From Rhodospirillaceae bacterium (GTDB lineage Bacteria; Pseudomonadota; Alphaproteobacteria; UBA828), in the NCBI GenBank assembly GCA_028819955.1, contig JAPPKP010000030.1:1-10238 (forward strand): a DNA stretch of 10,238 nucleotides. Direction: 5' to 3'. How positions within the stretch are numbered: the stretch's first letter is position 1; the number at the start of each line of letters is the position of its first letter. The position numbers were made by a program, and so were the translations under genes. The notes below the pieces were generated by a model. It saw only the letters and a list, made by a program, of their open reading frames with translations. It was not told the DNA's origin and ran no database searches. Shown in pieces: positions 1 through 6,580 of this stretch.

Positions 1-389
1 GTCTTGGGGATGACGATATCGTCCTCTCCCGGGCCCAGCTCGTCGATGACCTCCGCTTCCCACGAACCCTTGGCGGCGAAGATCCCGGAGATCTTGTAGT
101 CCAGGCCGCGGTCGCGCCCGTCCTTCGTGAGGCACTCGATCACCGTGTAGACGACCTCAATGCCGGCGGCGCGACACGCGGCGATCAAGCGCTGCCCGTT
201 CGGGATGACCACGTCGCGGATACGATCGTAGAGGTACCGGTGTTCCGGCTCCCGCACGCGTAACTCATCGTTGTAGTAGCCCTTCTGAAGGTCGACGACG
301 AGCAGCGCTGCGCGCTCGGGCTCGACCGCCCGCTGCCTGAACGACACATCGCCTTCCAGCGGAATGGCATCGATCTCGCTGCGTTGCAT
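1..389 (-). CDS. Isochorismatase-family cysteine hydrolase (partial, C-terminus outside window)
   Basis: Seen: 129 complete codons read from ATG at 389 and run off the window edge. The fold signature is clear: AALLVVDLQKGYYN at residues 28-40 carries the catalytic Asp33, and a central strand (EVVYTVIE, 78-85) is followed by DIVIPK, ending with the catalytic Lys129. The third triad member, Cys, would lie roughly 35-45 residues further on, outside the window. GGGGAG sits about a dozen bases upstream of the ATG. Known: this superfamily hydrolyses amides and related bonds (nicotinamidase, N-carbamoylsarcosine amidase, biuret and ureidoacrylate hydrolases, isochorismatase). Inferred: it is a cytosolic enzyme, co-transcribed with the glutamine-synthetase-like ligase 28 bp upstream and probably acting on a related nitrogenous substrate. 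The exact substrate cannot be read from this fragment. Confidence 0.88.
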   Translation of the reverse strand, partial: MQRSEIDAIPLEGDVSFRQRAVEPERAALLVVDLQKGYYNDELRVREPEHRYLYDRIRDVVIPNGQRLIAACRAAGIEVVYTVIECLTKDGRDRGLDYKISGIFAAKGSWEAEVIDELGPGEDDIVIPK

Positions 390-417
390 GGCTCTCGTCT
401 CCCCAATCGTGGCCGGG

Positions 418-1731
418 TCAATAGACCTGCATGTATCGTTCGCACATGTGTTGGGGCCTCGATTCCCCATAGAGTCGAACCTCGTGCCGCTTGAGGGCGG
501 TGTAGGCCTCCACCATGGTGGGCGTGAACCAGCCCTTCACGGTCTCGTCTTCACCGAACGTGTCGAGAGCCTGCTCCAGCGAGGTGGGGAGCCTGTTTAT
601 GCCGAGCTTCTCCCTCTCGTCTTCGCTCAAGTCGTCCGGCTCCCCATCCACCAGCCTCGGGCGCGGCAACTCGTCGCGGATGCCCTGGAGGCCCGCGCGC
701 ACGATCACGCCGATGGCCAGGTACGGGCTCGCCGTGGCATCGGTGAAGCGGAACTCGATGTTGAAGGCCTCGCCACGAGCGGCCGGCTCGGCGGCGGGCG
801 ACGGGCAGATGCGGATCGCGGCCTCGCGGTTCTGGACGCCGACGATGTCATAGCCGCAGCTCCAGTGATGGGGGCCGAGGCGCAGGTAGGAAATAGGGCT
901 CGGCGCCGTCATGGCGCAAAGGGCGCCGAGGTGCCGCTGCACGCCCGCGCAGAAGCTGGCAGCGACCGTGCTGAGCTCGCCGGGCGCATCGGCGTCGTAG
1001 GCGGCGGCGTTGCCGTCGGCATCCCAAAAACTCAGGTGAAGATGGCAGCCGTTGCCGACCGCATCGGGCGCCGGCTTGGGGGCGAAGGTTGCGCGCAGCC
1101 CGCATTGGCGCGCGGCTTCGCGGACGACTTCGCGGGTGAGCACCACGCGGTCCGCACCGGCGAGGCCCGGGGCCGGGCCGTTGGTCACCTCGAATTGCCC
1201 CACGCCATACTCGGGCTCGAAGGTTTCAAGCCCCAGTTCAGCGTCGATCAGGGCCGCCACGCAAAGGTCGGCGAACGGCGCGATCCGGCGCACGGCGTCC
1301 AGCGAGAACGGAGCCGCCCAACCCAGCCCCTCGCCGAACAGAGCGAATTCGTTCTCGTAGGCAATATGCAGGTCGAGGCCTGTCTCCGCCTTCAGATCGG
1401 CGAGCGCCGCCGCCAGAAAGCTCCGCGTGCAGCACTCCCACGGGCTGCCGTCGGGGTTGAGACTGTCGCAGAGGACCAGTTGAAGGGGCGGGTGTTCGGG
1501 GCGTAGCACGATCCGTTGTCGCGTCGCGTCATCGGGTATCTGCCGCACCTCGCCCATCGGCCCCCACGGGTTCTCGGCAATGTCCTCGAACGGGGTCATC
1601 GCCTGCCCCGCCAGCGCCCAGCCGAGTCCGTGGTCCTTGCGGCGATCGTACTCCCCGACCGGCACACCGCGCGTGCGCGAAACCCCGACAAGGTCGTTCC
1701 AAACCAGAAAAATCAGCTCGCCGGTGGTCAC
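418..1731 (-). CDS. Glutamine-synthetase-family ligase (GlnA/PuuA-like), 437 aa
   Basis: Known family chemistry: ATP-dependent joining of glutamate to ammonia or to an amine; many non-GlnA members are gamma-glutamyl-amine/polyamine ligases. Seen: a small N-terminal beta-grasp region (about 1-100, with WNDLVGVSRTRGVPVGEY at 11-28), then the catalytic domain. This has YENEF (metal ligands Glu126 and Glu128), EYGVGQFE (174-181), GNGCHLH (226-232, metal/nucleotide His), SYLRL (281-285), NREAAIR (301-307) and IEFRFTD followed by SPYLA (325-339). The C-terminal LPTSLEQAL and YTALKRHEV segments match family ends. Length is normal. GTG at 1731 is preferred because GAGGAGAGAG precedes it and homology starts there; the open frame further upstream shows no family similarity. 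The GTG overlaps the stop of the degenerate RpiR gene by 4 nt, and the isochorismatase-family gene follows 28 bp downstream. Inferred: it is a gamma-glutamyl-amine-type ligase rather than the housekeeping GlnA; substrate unknown. Confidence 0.92.
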   Translation of the reverse strand: MTTGELIFLVWNDLVGVSRTRGVPVGEYDRRKDHGLGWALAGQAMTPFEDIAENPWGPMGEVRQIPDDATRQRIVLRPEHPPLQLVLCDSLNPDGSPWECCTRSFLAAALADLKAETGLDLHIAYENEFALFGEGLGWAAPFSLDAVRRIAPFADLCVAALIDAELGLETFEPEYGVGQFEVTNGPAPGLAGADRVVLTREVVREAARQCGLRATFAPKPAPDAVGNGCHLHLSFWDADGNAAAYDADAPGELSTVAASFCAGVQRHLGALCAMTAPSPISYLRLGPHHWSCGYDIVGVQNREAAIRICPSPAAEPAARGEAFNIEFRFTDATASPYLAIGVIVRAGLQGIRDELPRPRLVDGEPDDLSEDEREKLGINRLPTSLEQALDTFGEDETVKGWFTPTMVEAYTALKRHEVRLYGESRPQHMCERYMQVY

Positions 1732-2059
1732 GTTTCTCTCTCCTCGGGGCCTTGCGGAAACTCCTGGTCGTCCCAGGTATATCCGTTGCGCAGGTGCTCG
1801 AGCGTCGAGATCCGCCGGCGGGTGCCGTCGCCGAGCCGGCCCACGATCCCAGCGACCAGCGCCTCGACCAGCGCAATACAGGGCACCAGGGTGTCGTAGG
1901 GCGAAGCGGCGAAGCGATGCACGGGGCCACGTCGCGCTCGAGCACCCGTTGGAAGTCGGCATAGCCGGTGATGCCGACCTTGCTCGCGAAGCGCAAGACC
2001 GTGGGACCACTCACGCCCGAGCGCGCGGCGAGCCCCGCCACGGTGTCGAATCCCGCCAT
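1728..2059 (-). pseudogene. RpiR/MurR-family transcriptional regulator remnant (N-terminally truncated, internally deleted, frameshifted)
   Basis: Seen: from 2059 one frame encodes MAGFDTVAGLAARSGVSG and continues through TVLRFASKVGITGYADFQRVL, the helix-turn-helix half of an RpiR N-terminal domain, but without the preceding 30-40 residues; an in-frame stop lies just upstream. Around 1915-1930 the similarity jumps to another frame. That frame reads RFAASPYDTLVPCIALVEAL, then VAGIVGRLGDGTRRRI, ending ERET-stop at 1728. It resembles the extreme C-terminus of RpiR proteins, after the SIS domain. The roughly 170-residue SIS sugar-phosphate-binding domain between the two halves is missing, so about 110 codons remain of an expected 280-300. 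The stop TGA overlaps the GTG of the GS-family gene (GTGA). Inferred: the original local regulator of the ligase/hydrolase operon was inactivated by deletions at its front and middle. A sequencing error could explain one frameshift but not the missing domain. Confidence 0.8.
1736..1745 (-). promoter_or_regulatory. Ribosome binding site deciding the GTG start of the GS-family gene
   Basis: On the minus strand GAGGAGAGAG is followed by AAAC and then GTG. This strong Shine-Dalgarno sequence, together with the family alignment starting at TTGELIF, sets the start at 1731 rather than at the ATG at 2010 that opens the longer frame. The site lies inside the last codons of the RpiR remnant, as expected for an originally translationally coupled gene pair. 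Confidence 0.75.
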
Positions 2060-2125
2060 CGGGCCAGCATGTCAGAGCGGCGGCGGTCCTGCTACCGGTG
2101 AACCGCGCAAATGCGGGCCTCGTCG

Positions 2126-3277
2126 TCACTGTCCGGGCTCCGGCAGGCCGGCGAGCGCCAGCACCAGCTGCACCAGCTCGAGCTGGCGGGAGATCTCGTG
2201 CTTGTTGAAGATGTTCTTCATATGCCAGCGGATCGTGTTTTCCGTCCGGCCCAGGGCCCGCGCGATGTCGCGGACGGTCTTGCCCTCGGCCAGCCACACC
2301 GCGACGCGGCTCTCCGTCGGCGTAAGCTCGAGGGTCGCCGCCACCAGCTCCGGATCGATCCGCATCCGGCCCCCCGGGTCGACGATCAGCGCGAGCGCGG
2401 CGACGCGGCGCGCGCGGATGTCGGTTTCCCCGTCGGCCACGGGGCTCACGTGCAGCACAAGCGGTGGCAGATCGAACGGGCGTCTCACCATCGTCGAGCC
2501 GCCGACGCCCAGGCCGCCGAAGCGCGGCAGCGCGCGCGACAACAGCCGCTGGAGTTCGGCGTTGTCCGCAGGCGCGCGGGCCAGGAGGTACCCGTCCAGG
2601 TCGCAGAGCCCGTGCCCGCGCAGCAGCAGACGGCGCGCGCGGTCGTTCGCCGCCACGATGCGGCCGCGCCGGTCCAGCTGGACGACGCCCGTGGTGGAGC
2701 TGTCGAGCAGCCCGGTGAGCGAGGCGCCGAGCGCGCCGGCTTCCGCCAGCGTGTGGCGCACCCGCACGTATTGGCGGACGTGGGGCAGCAGGCGCTGGAT
2801 CAGGTCGACCTGCGCGGGCGACCACCCGCGCCCATCGATGGAATCCGCCAGCACCCAGACGATGCGCGAGCCGTCCGGTCCGTCCATGCGCACGTGCAGG
2901 CTGTTCTGGGTGTGAGAGCGGGGCAGCGCCTCGTTGTAGGTGGCCGAGCGCTCCACCTCCTGCTCCGAGTAGAGCGAGCGGACGTGCACCAGCTGGCCGT
3001 GCGGCAGCTGCCTGAGGCGCGGCACGCGCTCGTCGCGGGGGTAATAGACGCCGAAGTACTCGCGCTCCAGGTCCTCGTCGCGCTGCCCGCGATAGCAGAA
3101 CCGCGCCATGAAGATCGCGGCGTCCGCCTGAGACTGCCCGTCGCCGAACACCAGCATGTTGCCCTTGGTCCGGCAGGCCTCGTCGATGAGGGCCGACGCT
3201 GCCGCCCACCGTGACTCGTCGAGGGCTGCGTCGTGCAACGATGCGACGATGCGGTCGAACGCGTCTTGCTGGCTCAT
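2126..3277 (-). CDS. LuxR-type HTH transcriptional regulator with PAS-like sensor region, 383 aa
   Basis: Seen: the C-terminal DNA-binding domain (about 315-372) is a textbook LuxR/GerE HTH, with LTPTESRVAVWLAEGKTVRD followed by IARALGRTENTIRWHMKNIF. The central part (about 188-300) is PAS-like (LLDSSTTGVVQLDRRGRIVAANDRA spans 190-214). The N-terminal 1-180 is an alphaproteobacterial-style sensory region with no receiver domain: no N-terminal Asp phosphoacceptor pattern is visible. ATG at 3277 is the first usable start, because an in-frame TGA lies a few codons upstream; the ribosome site is weak (GAGAG). The gene is transcribed toward the RpiR remnant and GS-family operon, with about 66 bp to the remnant and no obvious terminator between them. 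Known: such proteins are cytosolic one-component regulators. Inferred: it may now drive the ligase operon by read-through or direct control. Its ligand is unknown, and it is not a classical acyl-homoserine-lactone LuxR. Confidence 0.9.
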   Translation of the reverse strand: MSQQDAFDRIVASLHDAALDESRWAAASALIDEACRTKGNMLVFGDGQSQADAAIFMARFCYRGQRDEDLEREYFGVYYPRDERVPRLRQLPHGQLVHVRSLYSEQEVERSATYNEALPRSHTQNSLHVRMDGPDGSRIVWVLADSIDGRGWSPAQVDLIQRLLPHVRQYVRVRHTLAEAGALGASLTGLLDSSTTGVVQLDRRGRIVAANDRARRLLLRGHGLCDLDGYLLARAPADNAELQRLLSRALPRFGGLGVGGSTMVRRPFDLPPLVLHVSPVADGETDIRARRVAALALIVDPGGRMRIDPELVAATLELTPTESRVAVWLAEGKTVRDIARALGRTENTIRWHMKNIFNKHEISRQLELVQLVLALAGLPEPGQ

Positions 3278-3566
3278 GGCGGCGCTCTCAGTTCACGATG
3301 CTGACCTGTCTCCCCTCCTTCGCATCGTCATCGCCGCGGCGACACCGGCGCGCGCCAGGCAGGATTCCGATGCGTACGGTTCAATGTAGGAAGCCGTTGC
3401 CCGCGCCGCCGATGCCGCCACGAACAATCGTTAGGCCGCGCGCGCATCCCACCCGGCTCGGGGGCTTCGCCCGGCCCGCGCCTGCCTAGACTTGGCTCAG
3501 CACGCGAGACAGAACGGGGAGCCCTGCGCGCGCCCGTAACGGCGGTAGCCTGCCTGGACTACTTCA
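3278..3566. other. Intergenic leader of the LuxR-type gene plus degenerate repeat sequence
   Basis: No convincing gene is present. The part nearest the LuxR-type gene (3278 to about 3440) should hold its promoter, but no clear -35/-10 pair is visible. A good Shine-Dalgarno-like AAGGAGG (near 3316-3322, minus) has no useful start codon behind it. From about 3445 the sequence becomes strongly GC-rich and palindromic. GGGC-TTC-GCCC occurs at 3462-3472, and CCTGCCTAGACT at 3481-3492 recurs 68 bp later as CCTGCCTGGACT (3549-3560). That is the same spacing as the clear tandem units at 3577-3702, so this looks like an older, degraded part of the same array. Confidence 0.5.
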
Positions 3567-3776
3567 TTTCCCTCAGGCGCCGCGCGGCGACAGACGAGCA
3601 GTCGATCATGAAGTGCCGGGCCGCAGGCCCGGACGGCGCGACAGCGCCGCGCGCCGACAGACGAGAAGCCTGCCCTGAAGAGGGCCGGGCCGCAGGCCCG
3701 GAGCGCGCGACCGCGCGCCGCGCCGTGAGGCGCGTAGCCAAGCGAGTGGAACGAGCGCCCGGCGACTGAGGGAAAA
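3567..3776. repeat. GC-rich tandem palindromic repeat array bounded by inverted repeats (REP/BIME- or MITE-like)
   Basis: Seen: TTTCCCTCAG at 3567-3576 is the exact inverse of CTGAGGGAAA at 3766-3775, and the similarity continues inward (TTTCCCTCAGGCGCCGCGC against TTTCCCTCAGTCGCCGGGC, 17 of 19). Inside are two tandem units offset by 67-69 bp (starting at 3577 and 3644); 23 of their first 25 bases match. Each holds an identical 7-bp hairpin CCGGGCC-GCA-GGCCCGG (3616-3632 and 3685-3701), followed by a second hairpin that differs in bases but keeps pairing: CGGCGC-GACA-GCGCCG (3634-3649) and GCGCGC-GACC-GCGCGC (3703-3718). The right edge is one base from the Slam stop codon. No target duplication is visible. 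Known: REP/BIME and MITE families have this kind of build. Inferred: a non-coding repeat element that may also act as an mRNA 3' structure. No long T-run accompanies the stems. Confidence 0.8.
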
Positions 3777-5033
3777 CTAGAATTGCCTAACGAACCGCAG
3801 CTCCCCCGACGTGCGCTCGTAGTCGTAGAGCTGCGCGTTGGTGTTCCGAACCTCGTGCACAACGCCAAGCTCGGGGCTGAAGCCCATCAGCGTGAAGCCC
3901 CGGTTGTAGACCGAGGCGCGGGCGCTCCAGGTCTCGTCCTTGCGCGCGCCGCCGTCCTCCACATGCGGGAACCAGCCGGGCTCGAAGCTCGTCCAGCGGT
4001 AGTCGCCGCCCCCGCTCACCGTGAAGCCTGCGGGCAGCGCCACCGAGACACCGGCGCCGACGCGGTAGCGCTCATGGCGCTCGCGCTCCCGTTCCGGCCG
4101 GTCGCGGCCATAGCCTGCGGAGAGCTCGAGCCGCACCGTGGGCGCGATCACCCAGGCGCCGCCGAGAGAGATGTCGCCGGCCGCGCCGTCGAGCTCGGTC
4201 CGCGTCCGGTAGTGGCGATCCTCGAGCGAGACCCGCCCGTTCACCGTCACCGACCGGCTCACCCGGTGCCCCGCCTCGATGCGCCCGCCCAGGGCGTGGT
4301 GATCCTTCACCGTGCCGGCCCAGTTCTGCCTGGCCGTGAGCAGCACGCTCGCCTCGGTGCGCGCGTCGATAAGGGCGCGCGGGCCAAGGTGGACCGCGAC
4401 GGTCGCCTCGTCGAAACGCGAGCCGCTGTGCTCGCGGCGCGAGACATTGGCGCCGGCGCGGAGCCGCCCCCCGGCGCTCATCGGATACTGGTACTCGCCG
4501 CCGCCCCACAGCACGAGGCCCACGCCCGAGCTGGTCAGCTCCTCCTCGTCGCGCTCAAAGGGAAGGGGCAGTCCGAAGACAGGGATAAAGATGGTGCGCT
4601 CGTCGGAGCCCGCACCGATGTTGGTATCGGGGGCGATGGCGAAGCCGGCATTGAAGCTCCAGCGGCGGCGGGCGCGAATCTCGGCGAGGAAGGCATGGAT
4701 ATTCGCCGCAACGGGCTCTGGCACGCCGCCCGCCAGCACGGCCTCGAAATGCTGCCGGGCGAGGGAGTCCTCCCCCTTGAAGTAGAAGGCGCGGGCAAGC
4801 TCGAGGCGGACGCGGATGAGGCCGGGGTCGGCCACCAGCATTTCGCGGAAGGCGGCGATGGCCTCGTCGAGCAGTGCGTCGCGGCGGTCTTCGTCGGGCG
4901 TGACGGCAGCCTCGTGAACCGCCGTCATGCCCTCCTGGAACAGGGATTCAAGGTCGTCCCGGTCCTGAGCCTGTGCGGGCCAGGGCGACACAAGCACGGC
5001 CAAGGCGAGCAGAATCGCGCACCACCGACTCAC
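3777..5033 (-). CDS. Slam-type surface lipoprotein assembly modulator (TPR + DUF560 beta-barrel), 418 aa
   Basis: Known: Slam proteins sit in the outer membrane and are needed to display certain lipoproteins (TbpB, HpuA, fHbp and relatives) on the cell surface. Seen: a cleavable signal peptide (hydrophobic 6-18, PAQAQ end near 23). Next is a TPR-like helical domain (about 25-120, with AIAAFREMLVADPGLIRVRL and ELARAFYFKGEDSLARQHFE). The family hinge RRRWSFNAGF...APDTNIG (122-140) follows, then alternating beta-strands rich in aromatic and glycine residues to the C-terminal Phe (RFVRQF), as in outer-membrane barrels. The start is GTG at 5033, chosen because the signal peptide begins there; the ribosome site is weak. 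At 418 residues it is somewhat short for the family but shows no break. It lies 33 bp after a lipoprotein gene on the same strand, so an operon is likely. Inferred: it exports one or both lipoproteins encoded upstream. The identification rests on domain order and motifs, not on a search. Confidence 0.88.
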   Translation of the reverse strand: MSRWCAILLALAVLVSPWPAQAQDRDDLESLFQEGMTAVHEAAVTPDEDRRDALLDEAIAAFREMLVADPGLIRVRLELARAFYFKGEDSLARQHFEAVLAGGVPEPVAANIHAFLAEIRARRRWSFNAGFAIAPDTNIGAGSDERTIFIPVFGLPLPFERDEEELTSSGVGLVLWGGGEYQYPMSAGGRLRAGANVSRREHSGSRFDEATVAVHLGPRALIDARTEASVLLTARQNWAGTVKDHHALGGRIEAGHRVSRSVTVNGRVSLEDRHYRTRTELDGAAGDISLGGAWVIAPTVRLELSAGYGRDRPERERERHERYRVGAGVSVALPAGFTVSGGGDYRWTSFEPGWFPHVEDGGARKDETWSARASVYNRGFTLMGFSPELGVVHEVRNTNAQLYDYERTSGELRFVRQF

Positions 5034-5066
5034 AGGGTCGGTCCAAAAAAACGGGGGCTGCGGCTA

Positions 5067-6518
5067 TTACTGGCGCGCTCCAAAGGCGCCGACGATGTGC
5101 AGCACCTCGGCGAGCTCGCTCTCGAACGTGCCAACCACCGCCGACCCGTCTGTCGTATATTGGTGCGTCCAAGTGCCCGCGCCGTCAGGCCCATGCAGTT
5201 GAAGCGCGGTAGCACCGCCCGTGTTCAGCTTGACAACCCAGCCTGTCGTGGACGGCGCGCTGCTGCCGCCCGTAGGCGTCGTCTTGAAACCGTCTATCGT
5301 ACCGGTCAGAGTGGTCGCGCTCAGGTCATAATCCAGCCGGGCGTCAGCAACGAACTCGCCCTGCTTCTTAGTAATGGTGGTGCCCACCTGATCCTGCTCC
5401 ACGTACATGCCGACCGCCGTACCATCAAAGGACGTGTCGGCCGTCGGGGCAGTAGAGACCAACGTCGGCCCGAAGGCGAACGGCTCAAACTGGTACGATC
5501 CGTCCGTGGCCTCCGAACGCCACCAGCCAAAGGCCATGTAATCCCCGTCAGTAGCCGCGCATTGCGAGCGAGGCGCGTCGCATAGCGAGACGGTAGCCGT
5601 GCGGGAATCGGGCTTGAAAGTCGCGATGCCGGTAACTCCCAAGCTGGTCAATTGTGTGCCTGTATAGGTGGGCGTAAGCGTCATGCAGTCCGCGCCGGTG
5701 CATTCGAACTTGCCGCCAACACCGTTCAGGCTGCCGCGGAACGAAGTTCCCGTTTTCGCTGCAGGGTCAGCATCATCTGCAGATGCCTTGTTGCCGAAAC
5801 CGTGGCCTGTTATGACAAATGCATCCGTATCGGCGAGGAAATTCCCACCGCTCAAGTCCGTGATGTCGCCAGCTGGAATGGTCTCGGCATCGTCGGCAGC
5901 ATCGGTGTCGTAGGTCTTGATCAGCGACCTGCTAAGCTCGATATCCGTGTAGACCACGGTGGTCTGCGTACCGCCGCGCGACTGCGTCAGGCGTGCGCCG
6001 CGCAACTTTGGGGCCGAGATCGTGCTGGGCGTATAGCCGGATTTCTCAAAGGTCAGTCGGTTCCTGCTCGGCACGGAAATGGCCACTCTTGATGAACTCG
6101 CGGCGGGGCTGGGCGCAGTGCTGATACCCTCCAAAACCGAAAGCAGCCCTTGCGCCCTCTGATTCGCCTCCAGCGCTTGTGCTTGCTGCCGGATTTGTTC
6201 CTCGGCCCTGCGCTGGGCTTCCTCGGCCTCACGTTCGGCCTCTTCGCGAGCCTCCTGTTCTGCCTGCCGCTCCCGCTCGGCCTCGGCGGCTTCCTCTTCT
6301 GACTTCTTGGCCTCTTCCTCGGCCTTCTTGCGAGCGGCCTCCTCGGCTTGGCGCTCCCGCTCGGCTTCGGCGGCCTCCTCCGCAGCCTTCTTTCGCGCCT
6401 CCTCCTCAGCCGCCAGTTGCTCCTTCAGATCGGCGATCTCGCCGCTTCCGCTGCTACACGCCGCAGCACCTACCAGCACTAAGCCGCAGAGAAGAACCAT
6501 CGGGAGTTTCGTGTACAT
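5067..6518 (-). CDS. Surface lipoprotein with charged coiled-coil stalk and TbpB-like C-terminal domain, 483 aa
   Basis: Seen: a lipoprotein signal peptide (LLCGLVLVGAAAC, lipidated Cys21) followed by SSGSG, with no Asp at +2, so outer-membrane sorting is expected. Residues 27-123 form a Glu/Arg/Ala/Lys coiled coil with a 28-residue internal repeat (EEAAEAERERQAE at 47-59 and at 75-87). The globular part begins near 145. It contains two close cysteine pairs (FECTGADC, Cys273/278; LCDAPRSQC, Cys313/320), the block DGDYMAFGWWR (324-334), and a C-terminal region (about 362-483) of beta-strands ending VVGTFESELAEVLHIVGAFG, the usual close of TbpB/fHbp-type barrel domains. ATG at 6518 has GAGGGGAAAG upstream. 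It lies 33 bp ahead of the Slam gene and downstream of another lipoprotein's terminator. Known: Slam substrates end in such barrels. Inferred: a surface-displayed binding protein on a rigid stalk, with the adjacent Slam as exporter. The ligand is unknown. Confidence 0.82.
   Translation of the reverse strand: MYTKLPMVLLCGLVLVGAAACSSGSGEIADLKEQLAAEEEARKKAAEEAAEAERERQAEEAARKKAEEEAKKSEEEAAEAERERQAEQEAREEAEREAEEAQRRAEEQIRQQAQALEANQRAQGLLSVLEGISTAPSPAASSSRVAISVPSRNRLTFEKSGYTPSTISAPKLRGARLTQSRGGTQTTVVYTDIELSRSLIKTYDTDAADDAETIPAGDITDLSGGNFLADTDAFVITGHGFGNKASADDADPAAKTGTSFRGSLNGVGGKFECTGADCMTLTPTYTGTQLTSLGVTGIATFKPDSRTATVSLCDAPRSQCAATDGDYMAFGWWRSEATDGSYQFEPFAFGPTLVSTAPTADTSFDGTAVGMYVEQDQVGTTITKKQGEFVADARLDYDLSATTLTGTIDGFKTTPTGGSSAPSTTGWVVKLNTGGATALQLHGPDGAGTWTHQYTTDGSAVVGTFESELAEVLHIVGAFGARQ
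6258..6380 (-). repeat. 84-bp in-frame direct repeat in the coiled-coil stalk
   Basis: On the plus strand the stretch starting at 6262 (GCCTGCCGCTCCCGCTCGGC) recurs 84 bp later at 6346 (GCTTGGCGCTCCCGCTCGGC) with few differences. The two encode EEAAEAERERQAE at residues 75-87 and 47-59. 84 bp is 28 residues, exactly four heptads, so gain or loss of a unit would keep both frame and coiled-coil register while changing stalk length. Confidence 0.8.
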
Positions 6519-6580
6519 AGCTGCTTTCCCCTCTTGGAACCGTCAGGCCGGACTAGGCGCATACAAATGTGGCGGGTGAG

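Noticed and set aside
364..1506. 380-codon plus-strand open frame antisense to the GS-family gene
   Set aside because: The opposite strand carries every glutamine-synthetase motif; this frame has no recognisable fold.
1732..2010. N-terminal extension of the GS-family ORF to the ATG at 2010
   Set aside because: The extra 93 residues show no GS similarity and read the RpiR remnant out of frame; the GTG at 1731 has a strong ribosome site at the right distance.
1728..3209. 493-codon minus-strand frame overlapping the LuxR-type gene
   Set aside because: Most of it is an Arg/Pro/Ala-rich shadow of the LuxR-type gene. Only its last ~65 codons are meaningful, and they belong to the RpiR remnant.
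3577..3718. CRISPR array
   Set aside because: Only two units, and the intervening sequence is part of the repeat rather than unique spacers; the hairpins are GC palindromes of REP type, with no cas genes nearby.
3497..3868. 123-codon minus-strand ORF across the palindromic array
   Set aside because: It translates the tandem repeats (giving repeated Ala/Arg/Gly peptides) and overlaps the Slam C-terminus out of frame.
3783..5585. 600-codon plus-strand open frame antisense to Slam and part of the next lipoprotein
   Set aside because: High-GC shadow frame with low-complexity Ala/Arg/Gly composition that crosses two well-supported genes and their junction.
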